NCBI GenBank assembly: GCA_963703175.1
Contig: OY969794.1
Span: forward strand, 1,984,001 to 2,048,000
DNA: 64,000 bases
Origin: VRUE01 sp963703175
GTDB taxonomy: Bacteria > Actinomycetota > Thermoleophilia > Solirubrobacterales > 70-9
Reading direction: 5' to 3'
Notes under the pieces: generated by a model
Told to the model about the DNA's origin: nothing
Databases searched by the model: none
Seen by the model: only the letters and a program-made list of their open reading frames with translations
Position numbers and translations under genes: made by a program
Shown: positions 1-8,557 of the stretch, piece after piece
Position numbering within the stretch: position 1 is the stretch's first letter
How the letters are laid out: each line of letters begins with the position of its first letter

Positions 1-3
1 GAG

Positions 4-684
4 TTGCGACTCCCCAGCGGGCATTTCAACGGCTCTACCCGGCCGAGCATTAACCCTCAACCTGAGCTTGATGATCATTATCTGGTCGCCCTCGCCAAGG
101 AGGGACGAACCGACGCCTACGACACGATCGTGCGGCGCTACCGCGGATTCGTCCGCCTTAAGGCTTCGTCCTATTTCCTCCTTGGGGGAGAGAGCGACGA
201 TCTGATCCAAGAAGGGCTGCTCGGCCTCTACAAGGCGATTCGCGACTATCGCAGCGATCGCGAGTCGAGCTTCCGCAGCTTCGCCGAGCTCTGCATCACC
301 CGCCAGATCATCACCGCGGTGAAGACGGCGACCCGCAACAAGCACACGCCGCTCAACCAGTACGTCTCCTTCAGCCAGACGCCGGCCGCGGCGGGCGATT
401 CGGACACGACCCTCGACGAGATCCTGCCCGGCCCGACCGTCTCGGACCCGGTAAACCAGGTGATCGCCACTGAAGAGCTGGAGAGTCTCGTCTCTTGCCT
501 CTCCGGCACTTCGGGTGTCCTCTCTGACCTAGAGAGCCGCGTCCTCTCCCTTTACCTCGACGGCCACTCCTATGAGGCGACGGCCGAGCGCCTCGAGTGC
601 GACACCAAGACCGTCGACAACGCCCTCCAGCGCGTAAAGCGCAAGGTGGCCGCTCATCTGGACTCACGCGAGGTGCCCGCCTAA
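4..684 (+). CDS. sigH: SigH-type sigma-70 family RNA polymerase sigma factor
   Basis: This 226-residue protein would direct RNA polymerase to a subset of promoters. Region 2 (core binding and -10 recognition) is at about residues 25-110 and includes the helix DDLIQEGLLGLYKAI. Region 4, with a helix-turn-helix (SYEATAERLECDTKTVDNA), is at about 170-215. Regions 1.1 and 3 are missing, as in the Bacillus SigH/sigma-30 family, and the residues linking regions 2 and 4 fit that family. The start is TTG three bases into the window, so the true start could lie outside. It converges on the beta-propeller gene, with only 6 bases between stops. What it controls cannot be told from here. Confidence 0.85.
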   Translation: MRLPSGHFNGSTRPSINPQPELDDHYLVALAKEGRTDAYDTIVRRYRGFVRLKASSYFLLGGESDDLIQEGLLGLYKAIRDYRSDRESSFRSFAELCITRQIITAVKTATRNKHTPLNQYVSFSQTPAAAGDSDTTLDEILPGPTVSDPVNQVIATEELESLVSCLSGTSGVLSDLESRVLSLYLDGHSYEATAERLECDTKTVDNALQRVKRKVAAHLDSREVPA

Positions 685-690
685 GGGTCG

Positions 691-2034
691 CTAGGGCAGC
701 AGCTGGTAGCGGAAGACACTGGTCGAGTGCAGCGTGTCCGCAGGGTTCAGGTTCGAACCACGTGAGTCGAAGGCGACATAGCGACCGTCGCCAGAGATCG
801 CTGGGTTGGCGGAGGGCGCATTTGCGGCGGGGCCGTTATCGGTAGCGCGGGAGGCGAGAAAGACGCGGCCGCTGCTCATGTCGCGGACGAAGACGTCGGG
901 GATCGTGCTGTCGTCCGCCGGGCCGAGGTTGCTCGCGTAGGACTCGAAGGCGACGTAGCGCCCGTCGGTCGAGATCGAGGGACTGGAGGAGTCGCCGCTC
1001 CCCGCGGCGCCGTGCTTGCCCTGGCCGCGTGAGACGAGCAGCGTGCGATTCGTCTTCAGGTCGCGAATGAAGACGTCTTCGACGCTGTCCTTGTCGATGT
1101 GGCTGAGGTTCTTCGCTTTACTGGCGAAGGCGACGTAGCGGCCGTTGGCCGAGATGACTGGCAGCTTGCAGTCGTCGGCCGCGAGCGAGCCGTGGCGACC
1201 GTTAGCCCGTGAGACGTAGGCCGTCCGCTTCCCTTTCATGTCGCGCACCGCGACCTCAAGCGCATTGCTGTGGTGGAGGTGAGCCCCGGTGAGAAAGGCG
1301 ACCCAGCGCCCGTGGGCGGAGATCGAAGGCGTGAAGCCACCGTTGAACGGACCGCCGGGGTGAAGGCGCAGCGACGCCACCGGCGTGGTGGTATGCCGGC
1401 GCAGGTCGCGGACGAAGATGCCCCCGTAGGAGCCATGGAGGAAGTTGGTCGCCTGGGCCTGGAAGGCGACGTAGTGGCCGTCGGCGGAGATCGAGGGAAG
1501 GTTGGAGTCCTCGTTGCCACCATCTCCCTTGGCGCCGTTTGCCCGCGAGACGAGGTCAACCCGGCCAGTCGAGCGGTCGAAGACAAAGATGTCACGCACC
1601 GGGAAGGTGTCGCCGGCCAGCGTGGTCGACGAGTTGTGGTCTTCGGAGCTGAGGTCCGGGTCCTCCGAGGCGAAGGCGAGATAGCGCCCGCTGGCGGAGA
1701 TTGACGGGGAGCCAGCGGCGAACTCGATGCCGTGTTCGCTACGTCCGTGCGGGATATCGACGGGGATGACGGGGCCGCCGATGCTGCGTAGGAAGACGCC
1801 CGTTCCCGACGCGCCAGGTTCGCTTTCGTCGGGGATGTCGCCGACGAAAGCGATAAAGCTGCCGTCGCTCGAGATCGCCGGGTTGATCTGCTCGGGCGGG
1901 AAGTGCGACCCGCCGGCGCCACTGGGCTCGGAGACCAGCAGGGTGGTGCCGGCAGCGCCGAGTGAGGCGGCGGCGAGGACGAGCGCGGCGGTCGCGACTG
2001 CCGCGCAGACGAGGGTTGCGAGCTTCCCTCTCAT
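691..2034 (-). CDS. Secreted PD40/TolB-like beta-propeller protein
   Basis: The 447-residue protein starts with a typical export signal (MRGKLATLVCAAVATAALVL, then an Ala-rich stretch). It then carries about seven repeats of the type 'SISADGRYVAFxSxASNL...FVRD', the PD40/WD40-like blades of TolB-type propellers. No catalytic domain is visible. Propellers of this class usually bind proteins or glycans outside the membrane, but the partner is unknown. It overlaps the upstream propeller gene by 4 bases (ATGA), so the two are probably translated together. The propeller assignment is secure, the function is not. Confidence 0.8.
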   Translation of the reverse strand: MRGKLATLVCAAVATAALVLAAASLGAAGTTLLVSEPSGAGGSHFPPEQINPAISSDGSFIAFVGDIPDESEPGASGTGVFLRSIGGPVIPVDIPHGRSEHGIEFAAGSPSISASGRYLAFASEDPDLSSEDHNSSTTLAGDTFPVRDIFVFDRSTGRVDLVSRANGAKGDGGNEDSNLPSISADGHYVAFQAQATNFLHGSYGGIFVRDLRRHTTTPVASLRLHPGGPFNGGFTPSISAHGRWVAFLTGAHLHHSNALEVAVRDMKGKRTAYVSRANGRHGSLAADDCKLPVISANGRYVAFASKAKNLSHIDKDSVEDVFIRDLKTNRTLLVSRGQGKHGAAGSGDSSSPSISTDGRYVAFESYASNLGPADDSTIPDVFVRDMSSGRVFLASRATDNGPAANAPSANPAISGDGRYVAFDSRGSNLNPADTLHSTSVFRYQLLP

Positions 2035-3008
2035 CGGGGACGGGGGCCCCAGTCGGGGGCACCGACCCGATCCCCGAATCCTTCTTCTTCGGTGCCGCCG
2101 GTGTCGAACTCCTTCGCGAAGCCGTGCCCGTCGGCTCGCATCACCTCGAGGTCGCTGCTGTAGCGGCCGCTGGCGAGGAAGGCGATGTGCGTGCCGTCCG
2201 GCGACCAGGAGGGGTTCGTGTAGCAGGCGCTACCGAAGCAGTCATGGCGGCTGTGGGTCAGCTCGATCGCGTGCTTGCCGCTGATCCGCGCGACGAAGAG
2301 GTTTGGCCCGTGGTCGCGGTTGCTGGAGAAGGCGATCTTGCGGCCGTTGGGCGATACGTCGGGGTCGAACTCGTTGCGGGGACCGCCGATCAGGAGCCGG
2401 ACCTGGCTGCCGTTGGGTCGCATCGAGAAAATGTTGCTGCGATCGGTGCGGCCACTGCCCTGGCGGTTGCTGACGAAGACGATCCGCTTGCCGTTGGGCG
2501 TGTAGGTCGGGTCGTAGTCGCTACCGGATTCGTCGGTGATTTGACCTAGGCCACTGCCGTCGGTCGAGACGCTGAAGATGTGCGTGGTCCGGTTTTTGAA
2601 CCCACCGCGGTCGAAGACCACCAGCTTGCCGCTCGGCGAGAAGGAGGGGTTCGAGTCGTAAAATTCGCCGCTGGTGAGCTGTTTGATCCCGCTCCCGTCG
2701 CGGTTCATCAGGTAGATGTGGCTGCCCTGTGGCGCCATGCCCGGATCGCGGTTGCTGGAGAAGACGATCAGCCGCCCGTTCGGCGAGTAGGACGGGCTGC
2801 TGTCGTCGATGTCGGTGGTCAGCTGTTTGGCTGCATCCTTCTTACGAGGACCGTGAGCAAAAAGGCCGCCCGTGTCTTCGAATTCGCTGATCGTGAAGTG
2901 CGAATAGGCGATCGGCCCGGGCACACCGGGGAAAGCGGCGTGCGCCGGGGCCGCCCCGAGCAGGACCACAAGCCCGCATGCCCATATCGCCAATCTGCCC
3001 TTCCGCAT
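2031..3008 (-). CDS. Secreted TolB-like PD40 beta-propeller protein
   Basis: The 325-residue protein has a signal peptide ending near AAPAHA-A (residues 1-25). It is followed by about six PD40 blades with the signature 'PSYSPNGRLIVFSSNRD' and 'SPSGKLVVFDR'. This is the blade pattern of the TolB C-terminal propeller, but the TolB N-terminal domain is absent, so it is not the Tol-Pal protein itself. It is the first gene of a two-gene unit and its stop overlaps the start of the second propeller. Its role outside the cell is unknown. Confidence 0.8.
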   Translation of the reverse strand: MRKGRLAIWACGLVVLLGAAPAHAAFPGVPGPIAYSHFTISEFEDTGGLFAHGPRKKDAAKQLTTDIDDSSPSYSPNGRLIVFSSNRDPGMAPQGSHIYLMNRDGSGIKQLTSGEFYDSNPSFSPSGKLVVFDRGGFKNRTTHIFSVSTDGSGLGQITDESGSDYDPTYTPNGKRIVFVSNRQGSGRTDRSNIFSMRPNGSQVRLLIGGPRNEFDPDVSPNGRKIAFSSNRDHGPNLFVARISGKHAIELTHSRHDCFGSACYTNPSWSPDGTHIAFLASGRYSSDLEVMRADGHGFAKEFDTGGTEEEGFGDRVGAPDWGPRPR

Positions 3009-3059
3009 GGCGCATAGCCTAGTGCCGGCCTGGACGGCTGTTTGAGGCGCGAGCTCTGC

Positions 3060-4214
3060 CTAGTCAGTGGCTGAGGTCGGCAGCGACTCAACTTCGAACG
3101 AAACGCCGAAGTCGGCGAGGGCAGCGAAGAAGTCGGTCGGATCGAAGGCCTGCGCCGGCGCCAGGGCGCCGCTGCGCTCGTAAGCCGGGTCGGCGCAGAG
3201 CAGCGCGCCGTGGGTGAGGCTGACGGCGGTCAGGCCATAGACGTCGCCGCCGCGTACGGTGCCCCGCCGCGCACCGGCCTTCCCCCTCGCCTCGCAGCTG
3301 ATCGTGAACCGCGCCGCCTTGCGGTCCTTCTCGCTGGGAGCGGCGGGCAGGCGCCGGACCAGCGCCCCAGTAGCGCGGCGCAAGGGAGTGCGCATCGCCA
3401 TGCCGAGCAGGGGAGAGGCGGCGACCGCAAGCGGCATCAACCGCGGTGGCACGACCATGCCGTTGAGCAACGTCCGCACCCGGGCCGTCTCAACATGCCG
3501 CGGCACCGTCACCTGCTCGCCGGCGGGGTAGCGCAGCATCCGCTGCTCCCCGATCGGCTCGGGAAAGCGCCAGCGCCCACCATCGGCGCTACGCGGCGCC
3601 GGCCGCCAATCCCCATCGATCCAGACCACATCGCCCCCCTGCATGATCTCCAGCCCCGAGAGGGCAGTGCCATGCGTAGGCGTGAACCCATGCACGCAGT
3701 AGGCAAGGACGATCTCCTCCAGCGGCCCCATCCCATCGGCAGTAAGCGCCGCAATCAGATCCCCAGGGGCGTAGTCAAAGCCCATCCCAGAGACCAGCGC
3801 AACCCCCTTCTCAGCCGCCGTGTCGCCATAGCGATCAAAGACCATCCGCATAAAAGGCTGCTCCCCAGTCGTATCCAGGTAGTGGGTCCCAGCATCCACA
3901 GCAGCAGCCACCACAGGCTCCCCGTGCAAACCAAACGGCCCGGCACAAGCGACCACGACCGAACAAGGCTCAAGCATCTCCCGCAACCCAGCCGGGCTAT
4001 CGACCGACACAGCCGAGAACGGCACGCCCCCAAGCTCCTCAGAAAGCGCCTCTAACTTCCCTCGGTTCCGCCCGGCGATCAGGAATTCGGCGCCCAGCCG
4101 GCCGAGCTCCCGAGCAATCAGCCCGCCGGTGAAGCCAGTGGCTCCATAAACAGCAATTCGTCTGGCCTCGGCCGAACCCTCGAATGAACCGCTCGCTGCT
4201 GTCACAGGTGGCAC
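3060..4214 (-). CDS. Saccharopine dehydrogenase-like NAD(P)-binding reductase
   Basis: The 384-residue protein starts with a Rossmann nucleotide-binding motif (IAVYGATGFTGGLIARELG, about residues 18-36), followed by the RAGRN-type second strand. This matches the saccharopine dehydrogenase NADP-binding family, which includes the trans-acting enoyl reductases of mycobacterial polyketide-lipid synthesis. A saccharopine or lysine role is unlikely because no lysine-pathway partner is adjacent. The likely reaction is reduction of a lipid or polyketide intermediate, which is inference. The start is a GTG at 4212-4214; a later start is possible. It is divergent from the restriction-modification gene. 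Confidence 0.7.
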   Translation of the reverse strand: MPPVTAASGSFEGSAEARRIAVYGATGFTGGLIARELGRLGAEFLIAGRNRGKLEALSEELGGVPFSAVSVDSPAGLREMLEPCSVVVACAGPFGLHGEPVVAAAVDAGTHYLDTTGEQPFMRMVFDRYGDTAAEKGVALVSGMGFDYAPGDLIAALTADGMGPLEEIVLAYCVHGFTPTHGTALSGLEIMQGGDVVWIDGDWRPAPRSADGGRWRFPEPIGEQRMLRYPAGEQVTVPRHVETARVRTLLNGMVVPPRLMPLAVAASPLLGMAMRTPLRRATGALVRRLPAAPSEKDRKAARFTISCEARGKAGARRGTVRGGDVYGLTAVSLTHGALLCADPAYERSGALAPAQAFDPTDFFAALADFGVSFEVESLPTSATD

Positions 4215-4281
4215 GGTAGCCGCTAGAGCTGGGCAAAGGACCTCTGCCGTCTTTCGCCTCTCGGCGGACTAGGCTGACGCC

Positions 4282-7200
4282 ATGCCGAGCGGAAGGGGCC
4301 TAGGAGATAGGCAACTTGATTTGTTGGGGCCGACGCCGCTGTTGGACGACACCGGCCGCGCCAGAGCTCTCGACAGGATCCGGGCAACTGATCTGCTTAC
4401 CAAGCAAGGCTGGTCAGCCCAGTCCGCGACCCTTGTTGAGGCATTGAGCGCCGGCTGGATTGAGCACAGCACCGAGGTTGCTCTTCACAGTGAGTTCCTA
4501 TCGAGTCTTTTCGTCAAGCTGCTGGGCTATGCCGGCGCACTCGCCGGTAGCTCACCCTTTACTTTAAGCGCGTCTGTCACGACCGAAGTTGACGCCACCG
4601 AGGCTGACGCGACGTTGGGCTGGTTTACCGCGCCCGGGGTTGGTCAGACCCTTGCCGTCATCGAGCTAAAGGATGCGCGGACCAACCTCGACAAGCGTCA
4701 GCTCTCGCGACCTGACCGTTTGACCCCGGTTGATCAAGCTTTTCTTTACGCGAACAAGTTCACCGGCTGCCAGTGGGTCGTTGTCTCAAATTTCCTAGAG
4801 CTTCGTCTCTACTCAGTTCGTCACGGGCAGACGTTGTATGAGCAATTTTGGTTTCGAGAGCTAGCGGACCCGGAGTACTTGATGGCGTTCATCTCACTGC
4901 TCTCGCCAGTTGCGCTGATAGGTGATCGGCCTGATGCCGAGGGGTACCTTCAAGGACTTCTGGTTGATCGACCGGTCGATCAACAGCGACAGATAACCCA
5001 AGACTTTTATGCCGGATATTCCGATAGGCGAAACCGTCTCATCCATTACCTCGTCTCGAACTATCCCGATGAGCATCCCGGGGCACTGATTGAGGCTGCT
5101 CAAACGCTACTGGACCGGATCCTCTTCGTTGCGTTCGCGGAGGACCGGCCGCTTCTACCCGACCACCTGCTTCGAGATACGGGTCGTAACGCACAAACCA
5201 CCCGCAGTCGATCGACCACCAAGGTATGGGACGAGTTGCTCCTACTCTTTCGGGACATTGACGTCGGTTCCGATAGCGCGACGTCTACCCTTCCGCCCAT
5301 TCCCGCGTACAACGGTGGTTTGTTTGCTGAGGATCACCTTCTCGACCATCGTATTAGCCTCCCAGACCAGCTTGTCCTGGACCTTATGGGCCTTGGTGAC
5401 TATGACTATCGGCGTACTATTGACGTGGAGATTTTGGGGCATGTGTTCGAGCAGTCCATCTCCGACCTCGAAGCAATTCGGGCGGCTCATTCGCTCGACG
5501 AGCTTGCTGTCGAAACCGACTCCGACGAGCTCAACGAAGCACGACGTGCGCTTGGTGTGTTCTATACCCCGCGCTGGGTAACCGAGTACATCGTTAATGC
5601 GACCGTGGGCGAGATCGCGACCGATTCAGAGAACCCGCTGGATGATTTTTCGGCAATTCAGATACTTGATCCAGCATGCGGAAGTGGAGCCTTTCTCGCC
5701 CAAGCGTTTCGATACCTGCTTGAGCTCGCTGCCGCGTCGACCCCGGAAGTCCTTCCGGACGAGCAGGCCGGTCTGCTCGACCAACGCGGCGTAGCCCAGC
5801 CGTCTCTCTACCTCTCCGGACTTCACGGTATCGACGTAATGGACGAGGCAGTAGAGATAGCCCACCTATCTCTCTGGCTTGCGAGTGCCAGCCCCCTGGA
5901 GAAGCTTCAGCGCCTTGATGGCATTACGGAAGGCAACACGCTTACGACGATCGATGACGAAAACCCATTGCACCACTTATTTCCCAGTGAGATGGAGGCA
6001 GGGGGATTCCATGTGGTAGTCGGCAACCCACCCTGGGGTGCCGATATTGATTTCAAGCTCGATCCGGCACTCGAATTGGCCGAGGGACAATTCGACAGCT
6101 ATGAGCTATTTGTCGAACGCTCACTACGTGACGCAATTCGGAATGGAGGCATGTTTGGGTTTGTGATTCCGGATCGTTTTCTACGTCCAGAGGGGGAGCG
6201 TTTGCGCCGCTGGCTCTTCGATCACTACAAGGTCCTGGAGATCATCAAGCTGGGAGAGGGCGTGTTCTCCAATGTGTTTAGGGCCGCTGTCATTCTGATC
6301 GTGAAAAAGTCTGACCCATCCGACGACGATGAAATACGAACGCTCAGCGTAACTTCGGAAGACAGATCGACGCTGGAAGAGACGGGTGCGACCTATCTCC
6401 ACGCACTGCTAGAGGAGCGTGCGGGCACGATCAGCCGAGCGCGCATCAGCAACGAGCCGTCGTACAACGTTCCACTGGGGGCTTCGGACGAGGACTTCCA
6501 GATTATGGCGACGATGAGTGGAGACAGCCGACCTTGGTTGGGCGCGGACGGCATTTTCGATCCGTACGGACGCGGGGTCGAGCTTGGAGCAGATGGATTC
6601 GTCGTTCGATGTGACGCCTGCTTTTCGTGGCAGGTCGGCCCGCGTCGTCGCTCACAGGCGCGAGGCGGTGGCTACTACGACAAGCAGTGCGAGCATTGCG
6701 AGGTTACGATCTCGGACGGTTCTTGGACCGAAGAGGCCAGGATCATTGTTGACGACCCCCCGCCTTCGGGTTCCGCTGCCGATCATGCCTTGCCCGGTAG
6801 TGGCTGGCAACGTCTTTATGTCGGTGAGCAGATATCCCGCTACGACCTTTCGCCACCACGCTGGATCCGTCTCGGCGTGCCAAACATCAACTACAAGAGC
6901 ACGGATCTCTACACCGCACCGAAGCTGCTTATTCGCCAAGCCGGCGTAGGTGTGAATGCCGCGGTCGACGAGACCGATGCGTACTGCCTTCAATCGGCCT
7001 ATGTATACCGAGTGCGTGAGCAGGTGCCAACCAGCCCTTACTTCTTCCTCGCATGTCTATGCAGTCGAGCAATGCTCTTCTACTTCCATCGCTATACCAA
7101 TCAAACGGAGTGGCAATCCTTTCCCAAGCTGGTGCATACGACTCTTCAGCAGCTGCCCTTGCCTGATCCTCTGCATGTCGACGATTCGCTTTGCGATGAA

Positions 7201-7407
7201 ATCGCGGAGAAGGCAAGACGGCGGATGGGCCTGGATCATTTGGAAGCCCACGATCTCGACCTTGAAATCGAGAATATGGTGATGAAGGCTTACGGTTTGA
7301 GTGGTGAGCAGCGCCAAAGGATCATTCGCACCCTGCGTTCTGTTCAGCGCTTGAGGGTGATTCGGGAGATGTTTCCCCCCGAAGGCGAAGAACCTCGACT
7401 CCTCTGA
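4282..7407 (+). CDS. Type IIG-like restriction-modification enzyme (Eco57I family)
   Basis: The 1041-residue protein joins nuclease, methyltransferase and target-recognition functions. A PD-(D/E)XK-like nuclease region with IELK (E128, K130) is N-terminal. The adenine methyltransferase core follows: the SAM motif DPACGSGAFL starts at D463 and the catalytic NPPW is at 582-585. The C-terminal third should be the DNA-specificity domain and holds a four-cysteine zinc-finger-like insert (C777, C780, C803, C806). No separate R, M or S subunit is nearby, as expected for a single-chain enzyme. G+C is visibly lower than in neighbours (near 50-55% in many stretches), suggesting transfer. A BREX PglX-type methylase is less likely because no BREX genes are present. 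Confidence 0.85.
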   Translation: MPSGRGLGDRQLDLLGPTPLLDDTGRARALDRIRATDLLTKQGWSAQSATLVEALSAGWIEHSTEVALHSEFLSSLFVKLLGYAGALAGSSPFTLSASVTTEVDATEADATLGWFTAPGVGQTLAVIELKDARTNLDKRQLSRPDRLTPVDQAFLYANKFTGCQWVVVSNFLELRLYSVRHGQTLYEQFWFRELADPEYLMAFISLLSPVALIGDRPDAEGYLQGLLVDRPVDQQRQITQDFYAGYSDRRNRLIHYLVSNYPDEHPGALIEAAQTLLDRILFVAFAEDRPLLPDHLLRDTGRNAQTTRSRSTTKVWDELLLLFRDIDVGSDSATSTLPPIPAYNGGLFAEDHLLDHRISLPDQLVLDLMGLGDYDYRRTIDVEILGHVFEQSISDLEAIRAAHSLDELAVETDSDELNEARRALGVFYTPRWVTEYIVNATVGEIATDSENPLDDFSAIQILDPACGSGAFLAQAFRYLLELAAASTPEVLPDEQAGLLDQRGVAQPSLYLSGLHGIDVMDEAVEIAHLSLWLASASPLEKLQRLDGITEGNTLTTIDDENPLHHLFPSEMEAGGFHVVVGNPPWGADIDFKLDPALELAEGQFDSYELFVERSLRDAIRNGGMFGFVIPDRFLRPEGERLRRWLFDHYKVLEIIKLGEGVFSNVFRAAVILIVKKSDPSDDDEIRTLSVTSEDRSTLEETGATYLHALLEERAGTISRARISNEPSYNVPLGASDEDFQIMATMSGDSRPWLGADGIFDPYGRGVELGADGFVVRCDACFSWQVGPRRRSQARGGGYYDKQCEHCEVTISDGSWTEEARIIVDDPPPSGSAADHALPGSGWQRLYVGEQISRYDLSPPRWIRLGVPNINYKSTDLYTAPKLLIRQAGVGVNAAVDETDAYCLQSAYVYRVREQVPTSPYFFLACLCSRAMLFYFHRYTNQTEWQSFPKLVHTTLQQLPLPDPLHVDDSLCDEIAEKARRRMGLDHLEAHDLDLEIENMVMKAYGLSGEQRQRIIRTLRSVQRLRVIREMFPPEGEEPRLL

Positions 7408-7427
7408 TCAAGTTCTTCTTCGGTGCC

Positions 7428-8438
7428 TTAACGAAGGTCGCTAAGCACGTAGTCGAGTAATTCGCGCCCATGGTCCGATGCCACTGCGATGTCATCGGCG
7501 GTTATTCGTGCTCGGTGGAGGGATTGCAACCTGAGCACATCTCCGTCCGTGCGGTTATTGGGGAAGACGCCCGCGTAGGAGACGCCCAGGCGTTCCAGGT
7601 GGTCGGCTAGCAGGGCCGTGGCTGGGTTCTCCAGAGGAAGGTCCAGGTAGATCGCGTCGAGGCATTTGCGGTGGAAGAGGTGGTGGCGCTCAGCGGCTAC
7701 TACCGTCTCCAGGTCTGCTCCTGGTTCGTGGGCGGTGATCAGGGCCAGGTTGTGGTCCTCGTCAATCTCCACGTGGAGGCCGGTCCGCTCTGGCAGAGTC
7801 ATGCCGGCCGGCGGATCGGCGAGCGTTCCTCGCAGTTCGCACAGCTCCAGGGTTTGGCCGATGATCTTGTGGTGGCGCTCGGGGGCGTAGACCTTGCGCT
7901 CGTGGCCGTCGTTCAGCTTGGTGTAGAAGAGCGCGGCCGATTGGCGGCGCGGTCGCTGGTCGGTTGCCGCGTCGTTCGATACCGACGCCGGAATCCAGCC
8001 GAGCAGGAATCCGGTCTCGTGGGCACCTAGCTCTAGGTTGGCGCGCTGGCTATAGGGGTGGGCCGCCGTCGCCTCGCTGTACATACCCGCTAGGCCTCGC
8101 TCGGTTGCCCAGTCCATCAAGTGTTTCTTGGTCCGCGTGAAGAGATGCTGGCCGCGTGCCGCCGGCATCGTCACCGCCTGGCCCGAGTGGCCGACTGCGT
8201 CACCAGCTGCCGCCAGGCTCATTCCCTCGTGGCAGAGCAGATCGCCGTCGCTTGACTCTGCCACCCAGGAGACGTAGGTCCCGGTGGCCAATTTTGCCTC
8301 GACTTCGGCGGGGTCATAGACCCAACGCACGTCGTAGGTATCGCCGTAAGCGGCGCGGATTGCGTCGGTCAGGACGCTTCCTTCGCCAGGCTTCAGATAC
8401 CTGAAAGTGACTGCTTCCGTTCCCACGCCGTCAATCAC
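7428..8438 (-). CDS. GNAT-fold acetyltransferase-like protein
   Basis: In this 336-residue protein the first 150 residues look like a GNAT domain: a mixed fold with the acetyl-CoA-binding stretch around AVTMPAARGQHLFTRTKKHL and the typical helix-strand 'YSEATAAHPYSQRANLELGAHETGF'. The second half (from about residue 165) matches nothing I can name. It may be a second, degenerate acetyltransferase-like fold. The gene converges on the restriction-modification gene and its start faces the tRNA. G+C is somewhat below the window average. The substrate is unknown. Confidence 0.55.
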   Translation of the reverse strand: MIDGVGTEAVTFRYLKPGEGSVLTDAIRAAYGDTYDVRWVYDPAEVEAKLATGTYVSWVAESSDGDLLCHEGMSLAAAGDAVGHSGQAVTMPAARGQHLFTRTKKHLMDWATERGLAGMYSEATAAHPYSQRANLELGAHETGFLLGWIPASVSNDAATDQRPRRQSAALFYTKLNDGHERKVYAPERHHKIIGQTLELCELRGTLADPPAGMTLPERTGLHVEIDEDHNLALITAHEPGADLETVVAAERHHLFHRKCLDAIYLDLPLENPATALLADHLERLGVSYAGVFPNNRTDGDVLRLQSLHRARITADDIAVASDHGRELLDYVLSDLR

Positions 8439-8444
8439 CCCCTC

Positions 8445-8450
8445 TATATT
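8445..8450 (+). promoter_or_regulatory. -10 element of the tRNA-Thr promoter
   Basis: TATATT ends 9 bases before the first base of the tRNA, the right distance for a sigma-70 -10 box. No convincing -35 box is visible 16-18 bases upstream. Confidence 0.5.
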
Positions 8451-8459
8451 CGGTTAGAT

Positions 8460-8532
8460 GCCCGCCTAGCTCAATTGGCAGAGCGCTTCCCTTGTAAGGA
8501 AGGGGTTCCCGGTTCAAATCCGGGGGCGGGCT
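8460..8532 (+). tRNA. tRNA-Thr (anticodon TGT)
   Basis: The cloverleaf can be folded by eye. The acceptor stem GCCCGCC pairs perfectly with GGCGGGC, the discriminator is T, and the D arm is GCTC/GAGC. The anticodon stem CTTCC/GGAAG carries the loop CTTGTAA, giving anticodon TGT (reads ACA, threonine). The T arm is CCCGG-TTCAAAT-CCGGG. The 3' CCA is not encoded. It sits alone between a GNAT-like gene and the P450 gene. Confidence 0.96.
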
Positions 8533-8557
8533 TAGGAAAGCTATCCGCTGGCTCGAT

